Shown here: positions 17,744 through 27,510 of the stretch, piece after piece
Layout: each line of letters starts with the position of its first letter
Numbering within the stretch: the stretch's first letter is position 1
Assembly (NCBI RefSeq): GCF_937468385.1
Contig: NZ_CALBWS010000013.1
Location: 1 to 64,000 of the forward strand
Origin: Neobacillus rhizosphaerae
GTDB taxonomy: Bacteria > Bacillota > Bacilli > Bacillales > Cytobacillaceae
Length of the DNA stretch: 64,000 nt
Direction of reading: 5' to 3'
The notes under the pieces: generated by a model
What the model was told of the DNA's origin: nothing
Database searches by the model: none
The model's input: the letters and a program-made list of their open reading frames with translations, nothing else
Made by a program: the position numbers and the translations under genes

Positions 17744-20096
17744 TGTAATAAAAATCTCAAGGGTCTATATTGAAAATTTCAAGTCGATAGAAAAAGCATG
17801 TCTTGGATTTAAGAATCAAACGGTTACAGTTCTTGATGGACCAAACGGGTTTGGTAAAACCAGTATTTATGATGTCATAGAACTTATATTGACAGGCAGC
17901 ATTAGAAGAATTAAACAATTAAAAATAAATGTTGGAAACAGAGGATATGACGATTACCTGTTTGCTAAAGATCAATTTAAACCAATTATTTTAAAAGTTG
18001 AACTAGAGGTATTTGACGCTGATTTCGACTTAATTGAAAGGATCATTGTTGGACGGAAGATTGAACCGAGTTCACTAAATAGATCCAGAAAGAGACCATT
18101 TGATTTTGACTATACTGTCCATTTGCTTGGAGATTTTGAAGAGAACTTAACAAATAGAAATAAGTCGTCTCAGACTACTATTGAGGAACTATTTGGGATT
18201 TCTGATTTTGCATCTAAGTTCGGTTTATACCATTATATTGAACAAGAGGAATCAAGTCATTTACTGAAAAAAAATGAAAAAGAACGAATGGATTCTATAA
18301 GTAAACTTTTTAACATTGAATCTGAAATGAACGAACGGGATATTCTTGAAAAAGCTAAAAATAAATTGATCCGTCATAAAACAAGCTTAAATCAAAAAAT
18401 TAGCGAAATTGCCATAGATTCTACTACTATCGAAGAAAATGCTCAATCATCTGAGGTGGAATATTCTCAGTTGATCAACATTCCTTCCAATAAAATTGTA
18501 TGGGATCAAAAAATTATCAAACCTTTGGATAAAGAAAATAAAGCAACGTATTTAGAACAACTAGAAGCTATAAAAGGTCTACTAACTAATTTTGCTGAGT
18601 TTATGTTAGAGTCCCAAAACGAAAGGATTCGAGGTATTGCTTCAAAGGATCAAAGACTATCAGCATTAATTGTTTTGGGACATTTTGAAGAAGAGTTCGA
18701 GCAAATAAAGAATTCTCATAATCTGAAAAAGAAGTTTGAAAATATCAAAGTGAAAATTGAAAATAAAGAAATCTTTACAACTGATTTAAATTGGAATTTA
18801 GTCTACGAACATTTTAAGCTCACTATTAGTAAAGAAGATCTTAATCAAAAGGTAAATTTTATTAAAGGTTTAAGAACGAATTCAAGTAATCTCTCACGGA
18901 TAGTAGAAAAGTTACTTTTAACTAGAAAAGACCTTGTTTCAAAGTATGATGAATACATTAAAAGCAAACAGATTGATGGTAACGATTGTCCACTTTGCGG
19001 TAGAGAATGGGAATCATACCAGGACCTCATTACACAAATGGATAATAAAACTGAATTATTAAAAGAGGAACTTGATAATTCTTCTACTAATATTCTTAAG
19101 GAAATTGATAATCTATATGAAAAATATTTGACTCAGTTGGTCATCGATTTAGATGAATTTATAAAGAAATCCATCAATGATGCTTTCTTTAATCAACTTC
19201 ATGAGTATAAGCTTTTAAATATTGATTTTAATGCAGCGAAGAAGTTTTTTAGTGAATTAAATATTGATATTTCGGCTTACTTTAATAAAGAAAAGAATTA
19301 CGTGAAAAATCTAAGTGAGAGAGTGGAGAGTATAAAGGATAGCCTATACGGTAAACTCTCTAAAAGTATACTAGAGATTGATAAATTTAATGAATATAAA
19401 GAATTTTATAGGAATATTTTTGCTAACAATGAAGAGATACTTAAAGGTATAAATATAGCAAATATTGATCAAAAGAAACAATATATTGAATATATGTACT
19501 ATATGCAAGCGAGTGAATCGTTTATTAAGCATCAAAAATTAGTCAATCAGTTGAGGCTAGTAGATGAATCCATAAATTCTCTTACTGATTCAATTGGTAT
19601 TTACAATGAAAAGATTAATGGGTACCGTGCTAAGATGATTAGTGACATTGAAATACCATTTTATATTTATAGTGGGAAAATAATCCAAAATCATCAAAGA
19701 GGTATAGGGGTGTTTATTAAAGAAGACCCAAATGAACAAACTGATGACCCTCAATTAAAAGCAATAAATTTCGTTCCACCTGAGAAAACGGATCATGATA
19801 TCATGCATTCATTTAGTTCTGGTCAGTTATCCGCAACCGTACTTGCTTTCTCTTTAGCATTGAATAAGGTCTATAATAATAGTGGTCTAGGAACTTTACT
19901 AATAGACGACCCAATCCAAACAATGGATGAAATAAATATGGCTTCATTTGTTGAATTGCTAAGAAATGATTTCTCAGATAGACAAATTATTTTATCCACT
20001 CATGAGGATAAGATATCAATGTATATCCGTTATAAGTTCTCAAAATACGGACATAGAACTGGGAATATAAATGTTAAAGAAGAGTTTTATCAATAA
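17736..20096 (+). CDS. SMC/Rad50-like ABC ATPase (LmuB-like)
   Basis: This is a 786-residue SMC-type ATPase. Walker A GPNGFGKT is at residues 35-42. Long coiled coils flank a zinc-hook motif C-P-L-C at 418-421. Near residue 694 is the ABC signature (SFSSGQLSA), then Walker B LLIDDPIQTMDE and the H-loop LSTHED. The hook and coils suggest a Rad50-like dimer that senses DNA ends. I start it at ATG 17736 (8-base overlap with the previous gene) rather than the in-frame TTG at 17727. A strong terminator follows, so the operon is exactly three genes. The codon use is AT-rich like its partners and unlike groEL, consistent with transfer. Confidence 0.8.
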   Translation: MNNVIKISRVYIENFKSIEKACLGFKNQTVTVLDGPNGFGKTSIYDVIELILTGSIRRIKQLKINVGNRGYDDYLFAKDQFKPIILKVELEVFDADFDLIERIIVGRKIEPSSLNRSRKRPFDFDYTVHLLGDFEENLTNRNKSSQTTIEELFGISDFASKFGLYHYIEQEESSHLLKKNEKERMDSISKLFNIESEMNERDILEKAKNKLIRHKTSLNQKISEIAIDSTTIEENAQSSEVEYSQLINIPSNKIVWDQKIIKPLDKENKATYLEQLEAIKGLLTNFAEFMLESQNERIRGIASKDQRLSALIVLGHFEEEFEQIKNSHNLKKKFENIKVKIENKEIFTTDLNWNLVYEHFKLTISKEDLNQKVNFIKGLRTNSSNLSRIVEKLLLTRKDLVSKYDEYIKSKQIDGNDCPLCGREWESYQDLITQMDNKTELLKEELDNSSTNILKEIDNLYEKYLTQLVIDLDEFIKKSINDAFFNQLHEYKLLNIDFNAAKKFFSELNIDISAYFNKEKNYVKNLSERVESIKDSLYGKLSKSILEIDKFNEYKEFYRNIFANNEEILKGINIANIDQKKQYIEYMYYMQASESFIKHQKLVNQLRLVDESINSLTDSIGIYNEKINGYRAKMISDIEIPFYIYSGKIIQNHQRGIGVFIKEDPNEQTDDPQLKAINFVPPEKTDHDIMHSFSSGQLSATVLAFSLALNKVYNNSGLGTLLIDDPIQTMDEINMASFVELLRNDFSDRQIILSTHEDKISMYIRYKFSKYGHRTGNINVKEEFYQ

Positions 20097-20143
20097 AAGT
20101 ATGAAAACTACTAATATTCCCTTAGTAGTTTTCATACTTTTTT
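20096..20143 (+). terminator. Terminator of the Lamassu-like operon
   Basis: AAAGTATGAAAACTACTA pairs perfectly with TAGTAGTTTTCATACTTT over 18 bp around a 9-base loop and ends in T. The symmetrical flanks make it usable from both strands. Confidence 0.92.
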
Positions 20144-20214
20144 ATATATTTTTCACAAAATAAAAATACGCGTTAAAGTATTTTTGTCAAGAATACAAAT
20201 AAGAGGTGGTAAAA

Positions 20215-20490
20215 ATGGACTTAGAAACACATTATAAAAATGAAGTAATTGGAGCTGTAAATACATTCATTCAAATGATTAATCAAGCAGATAAGTGGAA
20301 CCCTGAAGGTAAAGGAATAATAGAAAATAACTGGTTTTATCTCTTACAGGATAACAATACGTTCTTGGCAAAATTAAAAATAAACGGAGTTGATGAAGTG
20401 TTATCTTTTCAAAAATCTGAATGGAAAAATTTAAGTGCAAATATGCTTGGAAACTCAAAATTGAAAGAACTATATAAAAGATTAACCTGA
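20215..20490 (+). CDS. Small protein of unknown function
   Basis: It encodes 91 residues, acidic and mixed alpha/beta, with Trp-containing motifs (DKWNPEG, ENNWFYLLQD, KSEWKNLS). There is no signal or membrane segment. AAGAGGTGG lies 5 bases before ATG 20215, so I use this start rather than the GTG at 20206. It stands alone between the defence-operon terminator and the island end. It is island cargo; I do not recognise a family. Confidence 0.55.
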   Translation: MDLETHYKNEVIGAVNTFIQMINQADKWNPEGKGIIENNWFYLLQDNNTFLAKLKINGVDEVLSFQKSEWKNLSANMLGNSKLKELYKRLT

Positions 20491-20777
20491 AGGGATTAAA
20501 CAATGTCCTAGAATGTAAACCGATTTAGGTATGTATCTCGCTAATTATTGTATATGAAGCAGAGATTAATAACAGGATTAAAAGCTTAAGTAAGAAAAAA
20601 TCTTATAAAACCAAAGCAATATATAGTGACAACGATTGCAGTTTTGAGATTAATTGGATAGGTCTTGGGTAGTCCAGCTCAAAACATAGAGGTAAACTTG
20701 AAAAGAGATGCTACCAGTAGGTTTAAAAGCAGTGTGTAGCACTTGAATATTAAAATATATACTTTTCTTATTTAAAA
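20491..20777. other. Decayed stretch near the right end of island 1
   Basis: There is no intact gene. A frame open from about 20541 to 20668 reads EINNRIKSLSKKKSYKTKA and stops after EINWIGLG. It has no start and looks like the tail of a lost gene. Confidence 0.4.
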
Positions 20778-20803
20778 AAGCGATGCCTAAATAGCATCGC
20801 TTT
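20778..20803 (+). terminator. Hairpin at the right end of island 1
   Basis: AAGCGATGC and GCATCGCTT pair around a 7-base loop, with A-runs before and T after, so it can work in both directions. A diverged relative (GAGCGATGC / GCATTGCTC) lies at 56764-56792, at the same distance from the att end of island 4. Confidence 0.7.
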
Positions 20804-20862
20804 ACTTGTTCAAATATGGATTGGTGTCGAGCATAATTTAGTCTTAAGGAATTTAATAAACA

Positions 20863-21018
20863 AAATGCTAACATTTTGCTAACGCCCTCCCATGAAAAAA
20901 GGCAAACTCTCGTTAAAGATGTTACAGACAGGATTTAGTGAAAACTTGATATACCGCATTTTTGGCATACATCGTTAAAGATATTACACACTCTCAGCTT
21001 ACGGGCGGCATGATGTAA
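20863..21018 (+). repeat. att end 2: arm region and groEL-like core (island 1/2 boundary)
   Basis: The block begins ATGCTAACATTTTGCTAACG. It holds CGTTAAAGATGTTA and CGTTAAAGATATTACACACTC, which look like repeated arm sites of an AP2-domain integrase, plus TTGATATACCGCA. It ends in the core GGGCGGCATGATGTAA (21003-21018). The same architecture recurs at 27272, 53230 and 56829. The hairpin CTTATAAACC...GGATTTATAAG follows at 21021-21051. Confidence 0.85.
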
Positions 21019-21111
21019 TCCTTACTTATAAACCCTGATATAAAAGGATTTATAAGTTTTTACTCAACCTGTAGTGTCCGAAAAAGTGACCGAAATTGAT
21101 AATTAAGATTT

Positions 21112-21165
21112 TTAAAGAGGTTTTTCATTTAAGTTATTGAACTTAAAGGGAGCCTCTTTTTTTGT
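21112..21165 (-). pseudogene. C-terminal scrap of a tyrosine integrase (island 2)
   Basis: On the minus strand the frame reads KKEAPFKFNNLNEKPL and stops. This matches the C-terminus of the island 1 integrase (KKEASQKFSELMRSLR) in position, orientation and pattern. The rest of the integrase is gone. The stretch between this scrap and the next gene (21166-21529) holds no gene that I can recognise. Confidence 0.65.
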
Positions 21166-21529
21166 TTTGTTTTAATTCTTTCCTTACAAGGGATAGTAGA
21201 ATATTCGAACAAGCTCAGGCGATTGCCATTCAAAATTAAAATGAGTTTGCTTGTGCAAATATCAATTGATACATAGAGTTTAAGGAGAATCCAAAGCAAA
21301 TGGATTCTCCTTTTTACTGCTATTCCTTTAAATTGCTTCCTTTGGACAATATGAAGAACTTTTCTGGTTTTTATACTAAGAATTTGGAAAAGTATCAAAT
21401 ATCAACACTCTAATTTAACAGAGCCAAAACAAAAAATAGAAAACCAGCAAAGTTAGTTGTTGTTTTAGATTACATATATGGATATATTTTACTATATAGC
21501 AAGAAATAAAAAGAGAGGGTGGTTTGTTT

Positions 21530-21961
21530 ATGTTGCAAAATAGGGTGAATGAATTAAGCAGTGGTATTTTAAATATTGTGGGTGCTAAAGTTTATACAAC
21601 AGGATTCACGAGAGAAGAAATGTTACAGTCCTATCTGGCTAAAGGTAGAGAATGTTGGAGTTCTAAAGGACTATACGATTATCAAAATTTAGATTTTCAT
21701 AATATAAAAGATGATGCATTAATCATCGTAAGGAAAGATGGAAAGGAAATTAACAGATATAAGTATAAACCCGTATATAAAAATACTGTTCAATTTAAAG
21801 ATGAAGAAGAAAAGAATGTTTCACTTACATTTACAATTAGAAAAAGTTCGTATAGCGACCATTATCATTTTTTAACGGAAAAAGAATCTTTGCTATTTAA
21901 TAATAGGGAAGAATTAGACGGTTATATTCTCAAAAGATTTGGTGCCACATATTTTTATTAA
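21530..21961 (+). CDS. Hypothetical protein paired with an exonuclease gene
   Basis: It encodes 143 residues, soluble, with a beta-rich middle (ALIIVRKDGKEINRYKYKP, VSLTFTIRKSSYSDHYHF). There are no recognised motifs. ATG 21530 follows AGAGAGGGTGG; an in-frame TTG at 21524 is less well placed. The next gene, 40 bases on, encodes a DEDDh exonuclease with a BRCT domain, so the two probably form one transcript. I do not recognise the family. Confidence 0.6.
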   Translation: MLQNRVNELSSGILNIVGAKVYTTGFTREEMLQSYLAKGRECWSSKGLYDYQNLDFHNIKDDALIIVRKDGKEINRYKYKPVYKNTVQFKDEEEKNVSLTFTIRKSSYSDHYHFLTEKESLLFNNREELDGYILKRFGATYFY

Positions 21962-22001
21962 AACAATCAATATTTGTGATTAATTTATAGGGGGGAATGT
22001 A

Positions 22002-23111
22002 ATGGAAAATATGATTTTGGTAGATATTGAGACTGGAGATTTTGATATAGATTCGGGGATACATGAAGTCGCTTTATTGGTAATAGAAGAGGGAAAAATA
22101 GTGTTAGGCGAACATATTGCAGAAGTTGAAGATCAAGCTTCTATCCATTTAGGTATGGGTGCTGGATATGCAGATATATCCGAAAATGAATTAAAGAAAG
22201 GACAATTTCGAAATATCATCAATACATATAACTACCCAGTTGTTGCTCATAATGTCCCTTTTGATAGAAAATTCCTTGTTCATTATGGATGGTTAGATGA
22301 GGATTATGAATGTTACGATTCAATCCGAGCTATCAAATATGCAAATCCGGATCTATTTTCTTATTCATTAGGATATCTATTATCCTTTTATAATATTAAT
22401 CGCCCAATGACTCATATTGCACTGGATGATGTTAAATCACTTTATGAAGTGATTTTAAAAGCGAATCCTACAATATGGATACCTTTATATAGAGTTTCTC
22501 CTAAAAAATTCAAGAATTTTGTAAATGCTACTGCAAATGTAGAAGGACAGTCTACGGTTTTTCAAGATAAAAGAATAGTTTTTACAGGCGGGAGTCCTTT
22601 TCCGAGAGTCCTAATGACAGAAATAGCAACAAAATGCGGAGCAAAAGTGACAGGAAGTGTATCATCTAAAACAGACCTTTTGATTTGTGGGGAAAAACCA
22701 GGAAGTAAATTATCTAAAGCGCGAGAATTAGGGATAGAAGTACAGACAGACGAATGGTTTATCGATGCAGTTTCGAAGGATTTAAATTTAGAAACAGCTA
22801 CAATTACTCGACAAAGTGTTGCTGCCGCTACAGATAATGATACTAAATCAAGTGTTCCGTTTAAAAAAATTCCTGAACTAAAAGGGAAAGTTATAAATAT
22901 AGCATTACTTCCTCTTAGAATACAAAGTAAGGTTGAAGATATTTTGGTTAATCATATGGAGGTAGGAGGATTAAATAAAGGAACAAATGGATACAATGTT
23001 GATGTGATTATTTATACTGATGATGTTGATTATGTCCTTTTGAAAAAAGCTAAAGAATTACAAATCAAAACGATTCCCCTATCTAAATTTAATCACATGA
23101 TATTAAATTGA
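22002..23111 (+). CDS. DEDDh exonuclease with BRCT domain
   Basis: Residues 1-160 form a DnaQ-type 3'-5' exonuclease: Exo I VDIETG (D7, E9), Exo [14 protein letters not shown] and Exo [15 protein letters not shown] (H and D). Residues about 185-265 form a BRCT domain like that of NAD-dependent DNA ligase ([42 protein letters not shown]). A C-terminal part of about 75 residues has alternating beta/alpha sequence and may be a second degenerate BRCT. It is 369 residues, with GGGGGG as Shine-Dalgarno. The role is DNA processing or repair; a defence role is possible from its island setting but unproven. Confidence 0.82.
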   Translation: MENMILVDIETGDFDIDSGIHEVALLVIEEGKIVLGEHIAEVEDQASIHLGMGAGYADISENELKKGQFRNIINTYNYPVVAHNVPFDRKFLVHYGWLDEDYECYDSIRAIKYANPDLFSYSLGYLLSFYNINRPMTHIALDDVKSLYEVILKANPTIWIPLYRVSPKKFKNFVNATANVEGQSTVFQDKRIVFTGGSPFPRVLMTEIATKCGAKVTGSVSSKTDLLICGEKPGSKLSKARELGIEVQTDEWFIDAVSKDLNLETATITRQSVAAATDNDTKSSVPFKKIPELKGKVINIALLPLRIQSKVEDILVNHMEVGGLNKGTNGYNVDVIIYTDDVDYVLLKKAKELQIKTIPLSKFNHMILN

Positions 23112-23390
23112 AAACTCATCACCACATTTCTATTTAGCAAAATGTAATGATGAATCAAAGAAAATAGCAATATCTATGAAGATTTATGTATTTATTTAAA
23201 AGTTTTATAACTTTTTGATACCAGGCAGGAGAGAAGAAATTTGTGGTTGAAGAGGAATATCTACCGATAAGCTAAGAGAAGAGAGGGTTTAGGATAATTG
23301 GACGAAAAGATATAATTGTAGACTTATTTAAATTGATTATACCGGATCAATACCCTATTAAGAGGATAATAGCGAACTGTAACGAAGTGT
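23112..23390. other. Gene-free stretch behind the exonuclease gene
   Basis: It holds no gene that I can support and only short broken frames. It belongs to a 790-base gap up to the RND gene that also holds two terminators and a long leader from 23540 to 23904. Confidence 0.4.
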
Positions 23391-23429
23391 AAGAGTTTTA
23401 GATAGGATTATGATGGCAACTCTTTTTTT
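23391..23429 (+). terminator. Terminator in the exonuclease-RND gap
   Basis: AAGAGTT pairs with AACTCTT (7 bp, 20-base loop) followed by T7. Confidence 0.6.
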
Positions 23430-23510
23430 ATTGTACTACTGAGGCAAGTTAGGTGGAAGCAGTTGATACTGAAACGTATTATTTTTCTCATCGTAATAAG
23501 TTTTTGTGAT

Positions 23511-23538
23511 GCGTATCGGAAGGTACGCTTATTTTTTT
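23511..23538 (+). terminator. Second terminator in the exonuclease-RND gap
   Basis: GCGTATC / GGTACGC (one G-T pair) around a short loop is followed by TTATTTTTTT. Confidence 0.7.
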
Positions 23539-23904
23539 ATAATTCGGGCTTCCAGTTCTAAGACCTGGGACCTAGAAAAGGTTCATGCCAGGGGCTGTTA
23601 CAGGAAAGCTTGAAAACTTGTAAATTATAGAAGTGGAACTGCGTTAAAACAGAGTGTAGATGTAGAGTACTGTTTAGGAAGAAAAGTAGGTTTAATAAAA
23701 ATGTGATTGGGAAGAGGTGAATATTGAATCCTTTAACAAAATTGTATTGAAAAAAGATAAATAGTCATTTAGGATTGTATTTTTACATTATTTTTACAAA
23801 AAGACAACATTTTGTTAAAACAACCTTAAAAATTTCAGGCAGAAGTCTAGTACAATAAAAAAGCGCCATGAATCAAAGATGAAAATAAAGGGGGCAAATA
23901 TTAA

Positions 23905-26900
23905 ATGACTTTACTTACAAAATGGGCCTTTAAAAATAAAGCGGCTTTAATAGTCGTTGTTATTTTATCGTTAGTAATGGGAGTTGTGAGTTACTTTACA
24001 CTTCCCATGGAATTCTTGCCAGAAGCGGATAATCCACAAGTTACGGTGGTGACACTTGGGCAGGGATATGATTCGAAAACAATGGTGGATGAAGTCACTA
24101 CACCCATTGAGAATGCCGTAGTAGCTGTTAAAGGAAAAACCAATGTATATTCTACGACAGGTGATGGGTACTCACAGATCAACATTTCCTTCGATTCCAA
24201 AACAAAAATGAAGGAAGCAAAGGCTGAGGTTGAAGAAAATATCAATCAAATCAGCATGCCTGAAGGGGTGCAAAAGCCTAAAGTTGTTCAACTTAATACA
24301 AACCAAATTCCTATTGCTCAAGTTTCTTTAACATTTAGCAATGGATTAACAAAAGAAAATATGGAAAAGGCTGCAAAACAAATTGAGCCTAAATTTAAAT
24401 CTTTAGATGGAATTGGCAGTGTTACTTTATATGGGAAAACAGATCCAAGAGTCGTAATCCAATTGGATAATGCGAAAATGGCAGCTGCCCATATCCCGCT
24501 TCAATCAGTGATGGGGGTTCTCCAAGGACAGAATTTGGCTGTATCTATTGGAGAAAAGCCGATTGATGGAAAAATGTCCAACTTGAAGGTTATTGGAAAT
24601 ATCAATAGTTTAGAAGCAATCAATAAACTAACCATTCCTTTACCTGTACCTAATGCACCAAAAGTAAAATTAGGCGATATTGCAACAGTGAAGCAGGAAT
24701 CGAATCAGGAAAGCATTACGCGTATAAATGGGAAGGAAGCTCTAGTTCTTGTAATAACAAAGGCTGATAATGCAAGTGCTGTGACCGTTGGGAAAGAGAT
24801 TACAAAAGAAGCCAAAAAAATCTCTAAAGAGGTATCAGGTGCAAAGGCAGAAGTTGTTTTTGCTACATCTGACATGGTTCAACATTCAGTCAATAGCATG
24901 ATGAGAGAAGTTTTAATGGGAGCACTTTTTGCAACTATCGTCATTGTTTTATTCTTAAGAAATATCCGTGCAACCTTCATTACGATTATCTCGATTCCAC
25001 TTTCATTAGGAATTACCCTATTTTTATTATGGAAATCAGGAATCACCCTAAACATTTTGACCCTAGGCGGGGTTGCTGTAGCAGTAGGCCGTTTAGTAGA
25101 TGATAGTATCGTAGTGATTGAGAACATTTTTAGAAAAACACAAGAAAAAGAGTTTAATAAAGCTACTGTTCTAGAGGCGGTAAAAGAAGTGGCGACAGCT
25201 ATTACTTCTTCAACGCTCACAACGGTCGCGGTTTTCTTGCCTATGGGATTAATTCAAGGTTCTCTCAGAAGCTTTATTTATCCATTTGCATTAACCATCA
25301 CCTATTCATTGCTTGCTTCACTTGTAGTAGCATTAACGGTTGTCCCATTAATGAGTTTTGGAATGCTGAGAAAAGCAAAGCTGCCTGCACATAAGCAGCC
25401 AGTGCGGTATATGAAAGTATTAAGATGGTCCCTTAACCATAAATTCATTCCGATCTTGCTAGCTGTTTTCTTCTTTGTAGGATCCATTGGCCTTTATTTT
25501 GCCATGCCAAAGGGAGCCATTGATGCTAAAAATGCAGAAAATGTAGCGATTCAATTAACATTCCCAAGTCAAACCCCAATAGATACAGTCAAAAATAGGG
25601 CAATTGAATTTGAAAAGAAAGTCCAAGACCTTGATGGATATAAATATCTCATCACTCAAGCTGGAACAAATTCAGATGCAGCAGCATGGGGTCAGGTAAG
25701 CAACCCGACTGAAGCAACATATACAGTAATCATGAAAGATGGCGCTGATGCGGACAAATTTATGAAAGGCGTTAAAAAACTCAAAAATGAGTTTTCGGAG
25801 GCGGACCTTTCTGTTTCAGCAGGTTCTATGATGGGATCTTCTTCAAGCTCTGTAATTACCCTAGACCTTGTTGGTAAAAAGACTCCAGATCTTATTGATG
25901 CATCCAATAAGGTAATGGATAGTATCAAGGGAATTAAAGGGGTAAACAAGGTTACAAGCAACCAAGAAGAAACAAAACCTGTTTATACGATAAAAGTTGA
26001 TTCAAATGTGACAAATACACAGCAGATAGCGACACAACTTCATGCTCTAATGAATCAAACACCAATTGGAACAGTGAAAATAAACGAGAAAGAAACTGTA
26101 GTGTACCTGAATGCAGGCTTTAATCCAACATCAAAGGCGGATTTAGAAAACAGTAAAATCATGACTGAAACAGGTGTTGTTTCACTTAGCACTATTGCAT
26201 CTATTGATAAAAGTGAACAATCAAGTACGATTCTTCATAAAGATGGCGATCAATACTTGCGTGTAAGTGCTCTTGTAGATTCTGATAAACTTTCAGTCGT
26301 ATCGGACAAAATTAATAAAGCTACAAAGGACCTTAAGCTGCCTAAAGGAGTTAAGCTTGCCACAGGCGGGGCATCAGACCAACAATCAAGCGACTTTGCT
26401 GACTTAGGATTAACCATGCTGGCATCCATTGGCCTCGTATATTTGATAATGGTTATTACCTTTAAAAACTTACGGACACCAATTGCAATCTTAATGACTT
26501 TACCGCTTGCTTCCATTGGAGCGATTTTAGGATTGTTAATTACAGGCGTATCCATTGACCCTACCGCATTGTTTGGAGCATTAATGCTCATCGGAATTGT
26601 TGTTACTAACGCTATTGTCCTAATTGACAGGGTTAAACAAAATGAGGAACATATGATCATAAGAGAAGCGATTATTGAGGGTGCAGCCACCCGGATAAGA
26701 CCAATCTTAATGACAGCAGTAGCTACAATTTGTGCGATGGTGCCAATTCTATTTGGTGATCCAGAAACAGGATCCCTTGTGTCAAAAGGTTTAGCAGTCG
26801 TAGTAATTGGCGGTCTAACAGTGGCAACCCTACTGACATTAGTAATTGTACCAGTGTTCTACGAGCTGCTTTATTTCAGAAAATCTAAAAAGCAAAGATT

Positions 26901-26916
26901 AAGTAGGGATAAATAA
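23905..26916 (+). CDS. RND efflux transporter, HAE1/SwrC-like
   Basis: It is a 1003-residue inner-membrane RND pump. The family layout is visible: TM1 (about 11-29), a large extracytoplasmic loop, TM2-TM6 with GGVAVAVGRLVDDSIVVIENIFR (the TM4 proton-relay region with paired Asp), a duplicated second half with its own loop, and a second set of TMs with GIVVTNAIVLIDRV. It ends in a basic tail. Closest in type to B. subtilis SwrC, which exports surfactin and other amphiphiles. No adaptor or outer-membrane gene is adjacent, as usual in Gram-positives. AAAGGGGGCAAATATTAA precedes the ATG. It is cargo of island 2; the substrate is unknown. Confidence 0.9.
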   Translation: MTLLTKWAFKNKAALIVVVILSLVMGVVSYFTLPMEFLPEADNPQVTVVTLGQGYDSKTMVDEVTTPIENAVVAVKGKTNVYSTTGDGYSQINISFDSKTKMKEAKAEVEENINQISMPEGVQKPKVVQLNTNQIPIAQVSLTFSNGLTKENMEKAAKQIEPKFKSLDGIGSVTLYGKTDPRVVIQLDNAKMAAAHIPLQSVMGVLQGQNLAVSIGEKPIDGKMSNLKVIGNINSLEAINKLTIPLPVPNAPKVKLGDIATVKQESNQESITRINGKEALVLVITKADNASAVTVGKEITKEAKKISKEVSGAKAEVVFATSDMVQHSVNSMMREVLMGALFATIVIVLFLRNIRATFITIISIPLSLGITLFLLWKSGITLNILTLGGVAVAVGRLVDDSIVVIENIFRKTQEKEFNKATVLEAVKEVATAITSSTLTTVAVFLPMGLIQGSLRSFIYPFALTITYSLLASLVVALTVVPLMSFGMLRKAKLPAHKQPVRYMKVLRWSLNHKFIPILLAVFFFVGSIGLYFAMPKGAIDAKNAENVAIQLTFPSQTPIDTVKNRAIEFEKKVQDLDGYKYLITQAGTNSDAAAWGQVSNPTEATYTVIMKDGADADKFMKGVKKLKNEFSEADLSVSAGSMMGSSSSSVITLDLVGKKTPDLIDASNKVMDSIKGIKGVNKVTSNQEETKPVYTIKVDSNVTNTQQIATQLHALMNQTPIGTVKINEKETVVYLNAGFNPTSKADLENSKIMTETGVVSLSTIASIDKSEQSSTILHKDGDQYLRVSALVDSDKLSVVSDKINKATKDLKLPKGVKLATGGASDQQSSDFADLGLTMLASIGLVYLIMVITFKNLRTPIAILMTLPLASIGAILGLLITGVSIDPTALFGALMLIGIVVTNAIVLIDRVKQNEEHMIIREAIIEGAATRIRPILMTAVATICAMVPILFGDPETGSLVSKGLAVVVIGGLTVATLLTLVIVPVFYELLYFRKSKKQRLSRDK

Positions 26917-26925
26917 CAAAATATG

Positions 26926-26960
26926 AAGGGACTATTGGTTTTTCCCAATAGTCCCTTTTT
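26926..26960 (+). terminator. Terminator of the RND gene
   Basis: AAGGGACTATTGG and CCAATAGTCCCTT form a perfect 13-bp stem with a 6-base loop and T5. Confidence 0.93.
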
Positions 26961-27029
26961 CTGATAAACTTATGCTATTTCACGCAGTTTAATAAAAAGA
27001 ACACAATCGCCAACAAATCTCAAAGAAAT

Positions 27030-27188
27030 TTATTATTATGATACGCCTTTAGGTGCTGAGCTATCGAAACTACATCAAGAACTACATATCGAATTGGATA
27101 AAAGAGTTTGGAATTACTTAAAAGCTATGACCTAGAATCTCTTGAGCTTGTGGCTGAATTTATAGAGAAACTTGCTCAGTTGAGGTAA
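27030..27188 (+). pseudogene. Remnant of an unknown helical protein
   Basis: One frame reads DTPLGAELSKLHQELHIELD then KRVWNYLKAMT and stops. Shifting frame at that point continues as SYDLESLELVAEFIEKLAQLR and stops. A single indel therefore breaks what looks like the C-terminus of a small helical (regulator-like) protein. No start is visible, and the family is not known to me. Confidence 0.4.
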
Positions 27189-27271
27189 ACACTAAATAAT
27201 TCAGTCAATTAGACTTATTGAAATATTGCGGCTTAACCATATGTTTTCAATAATTAATCCCTTGTAACGAT

Positions 27272-27425
27272 ATGCTAACATTTTGCTAACGCAATCCCAT
27301 AAAAAAAGGTTAAATACCGTTAAAGATGTTACTACGCTGTTTTTCAAAAACGTTGATATACCTCACTTTTTACACTTATCGTTAAAGATATTACACACTC
27401 TCATCTTACGGGCGGCATGATGTAA
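27272..27425 (+). repeat. att end 3: arm region and groEL-like core (island 2/3 boundary)
   Basis: It has the same layout as the block ending at 21018: ATGCTAACATTTTGCTAACG, CGTTAAAGATGTTAC, TTGATATACC, CGTTAAAGATATTACACACTC and then the core GGGCGGCATGATGTAA (27410-27425). Confidence 0.85.
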
Positions 27426-27510
27426 GGCGTTAGCGATACATTTGAGAAATAGTTACGGCTATTTTCCCCCATTTTGAGAAGTAGTCATGTAAATAATTTA
27501 TATCGATAGC

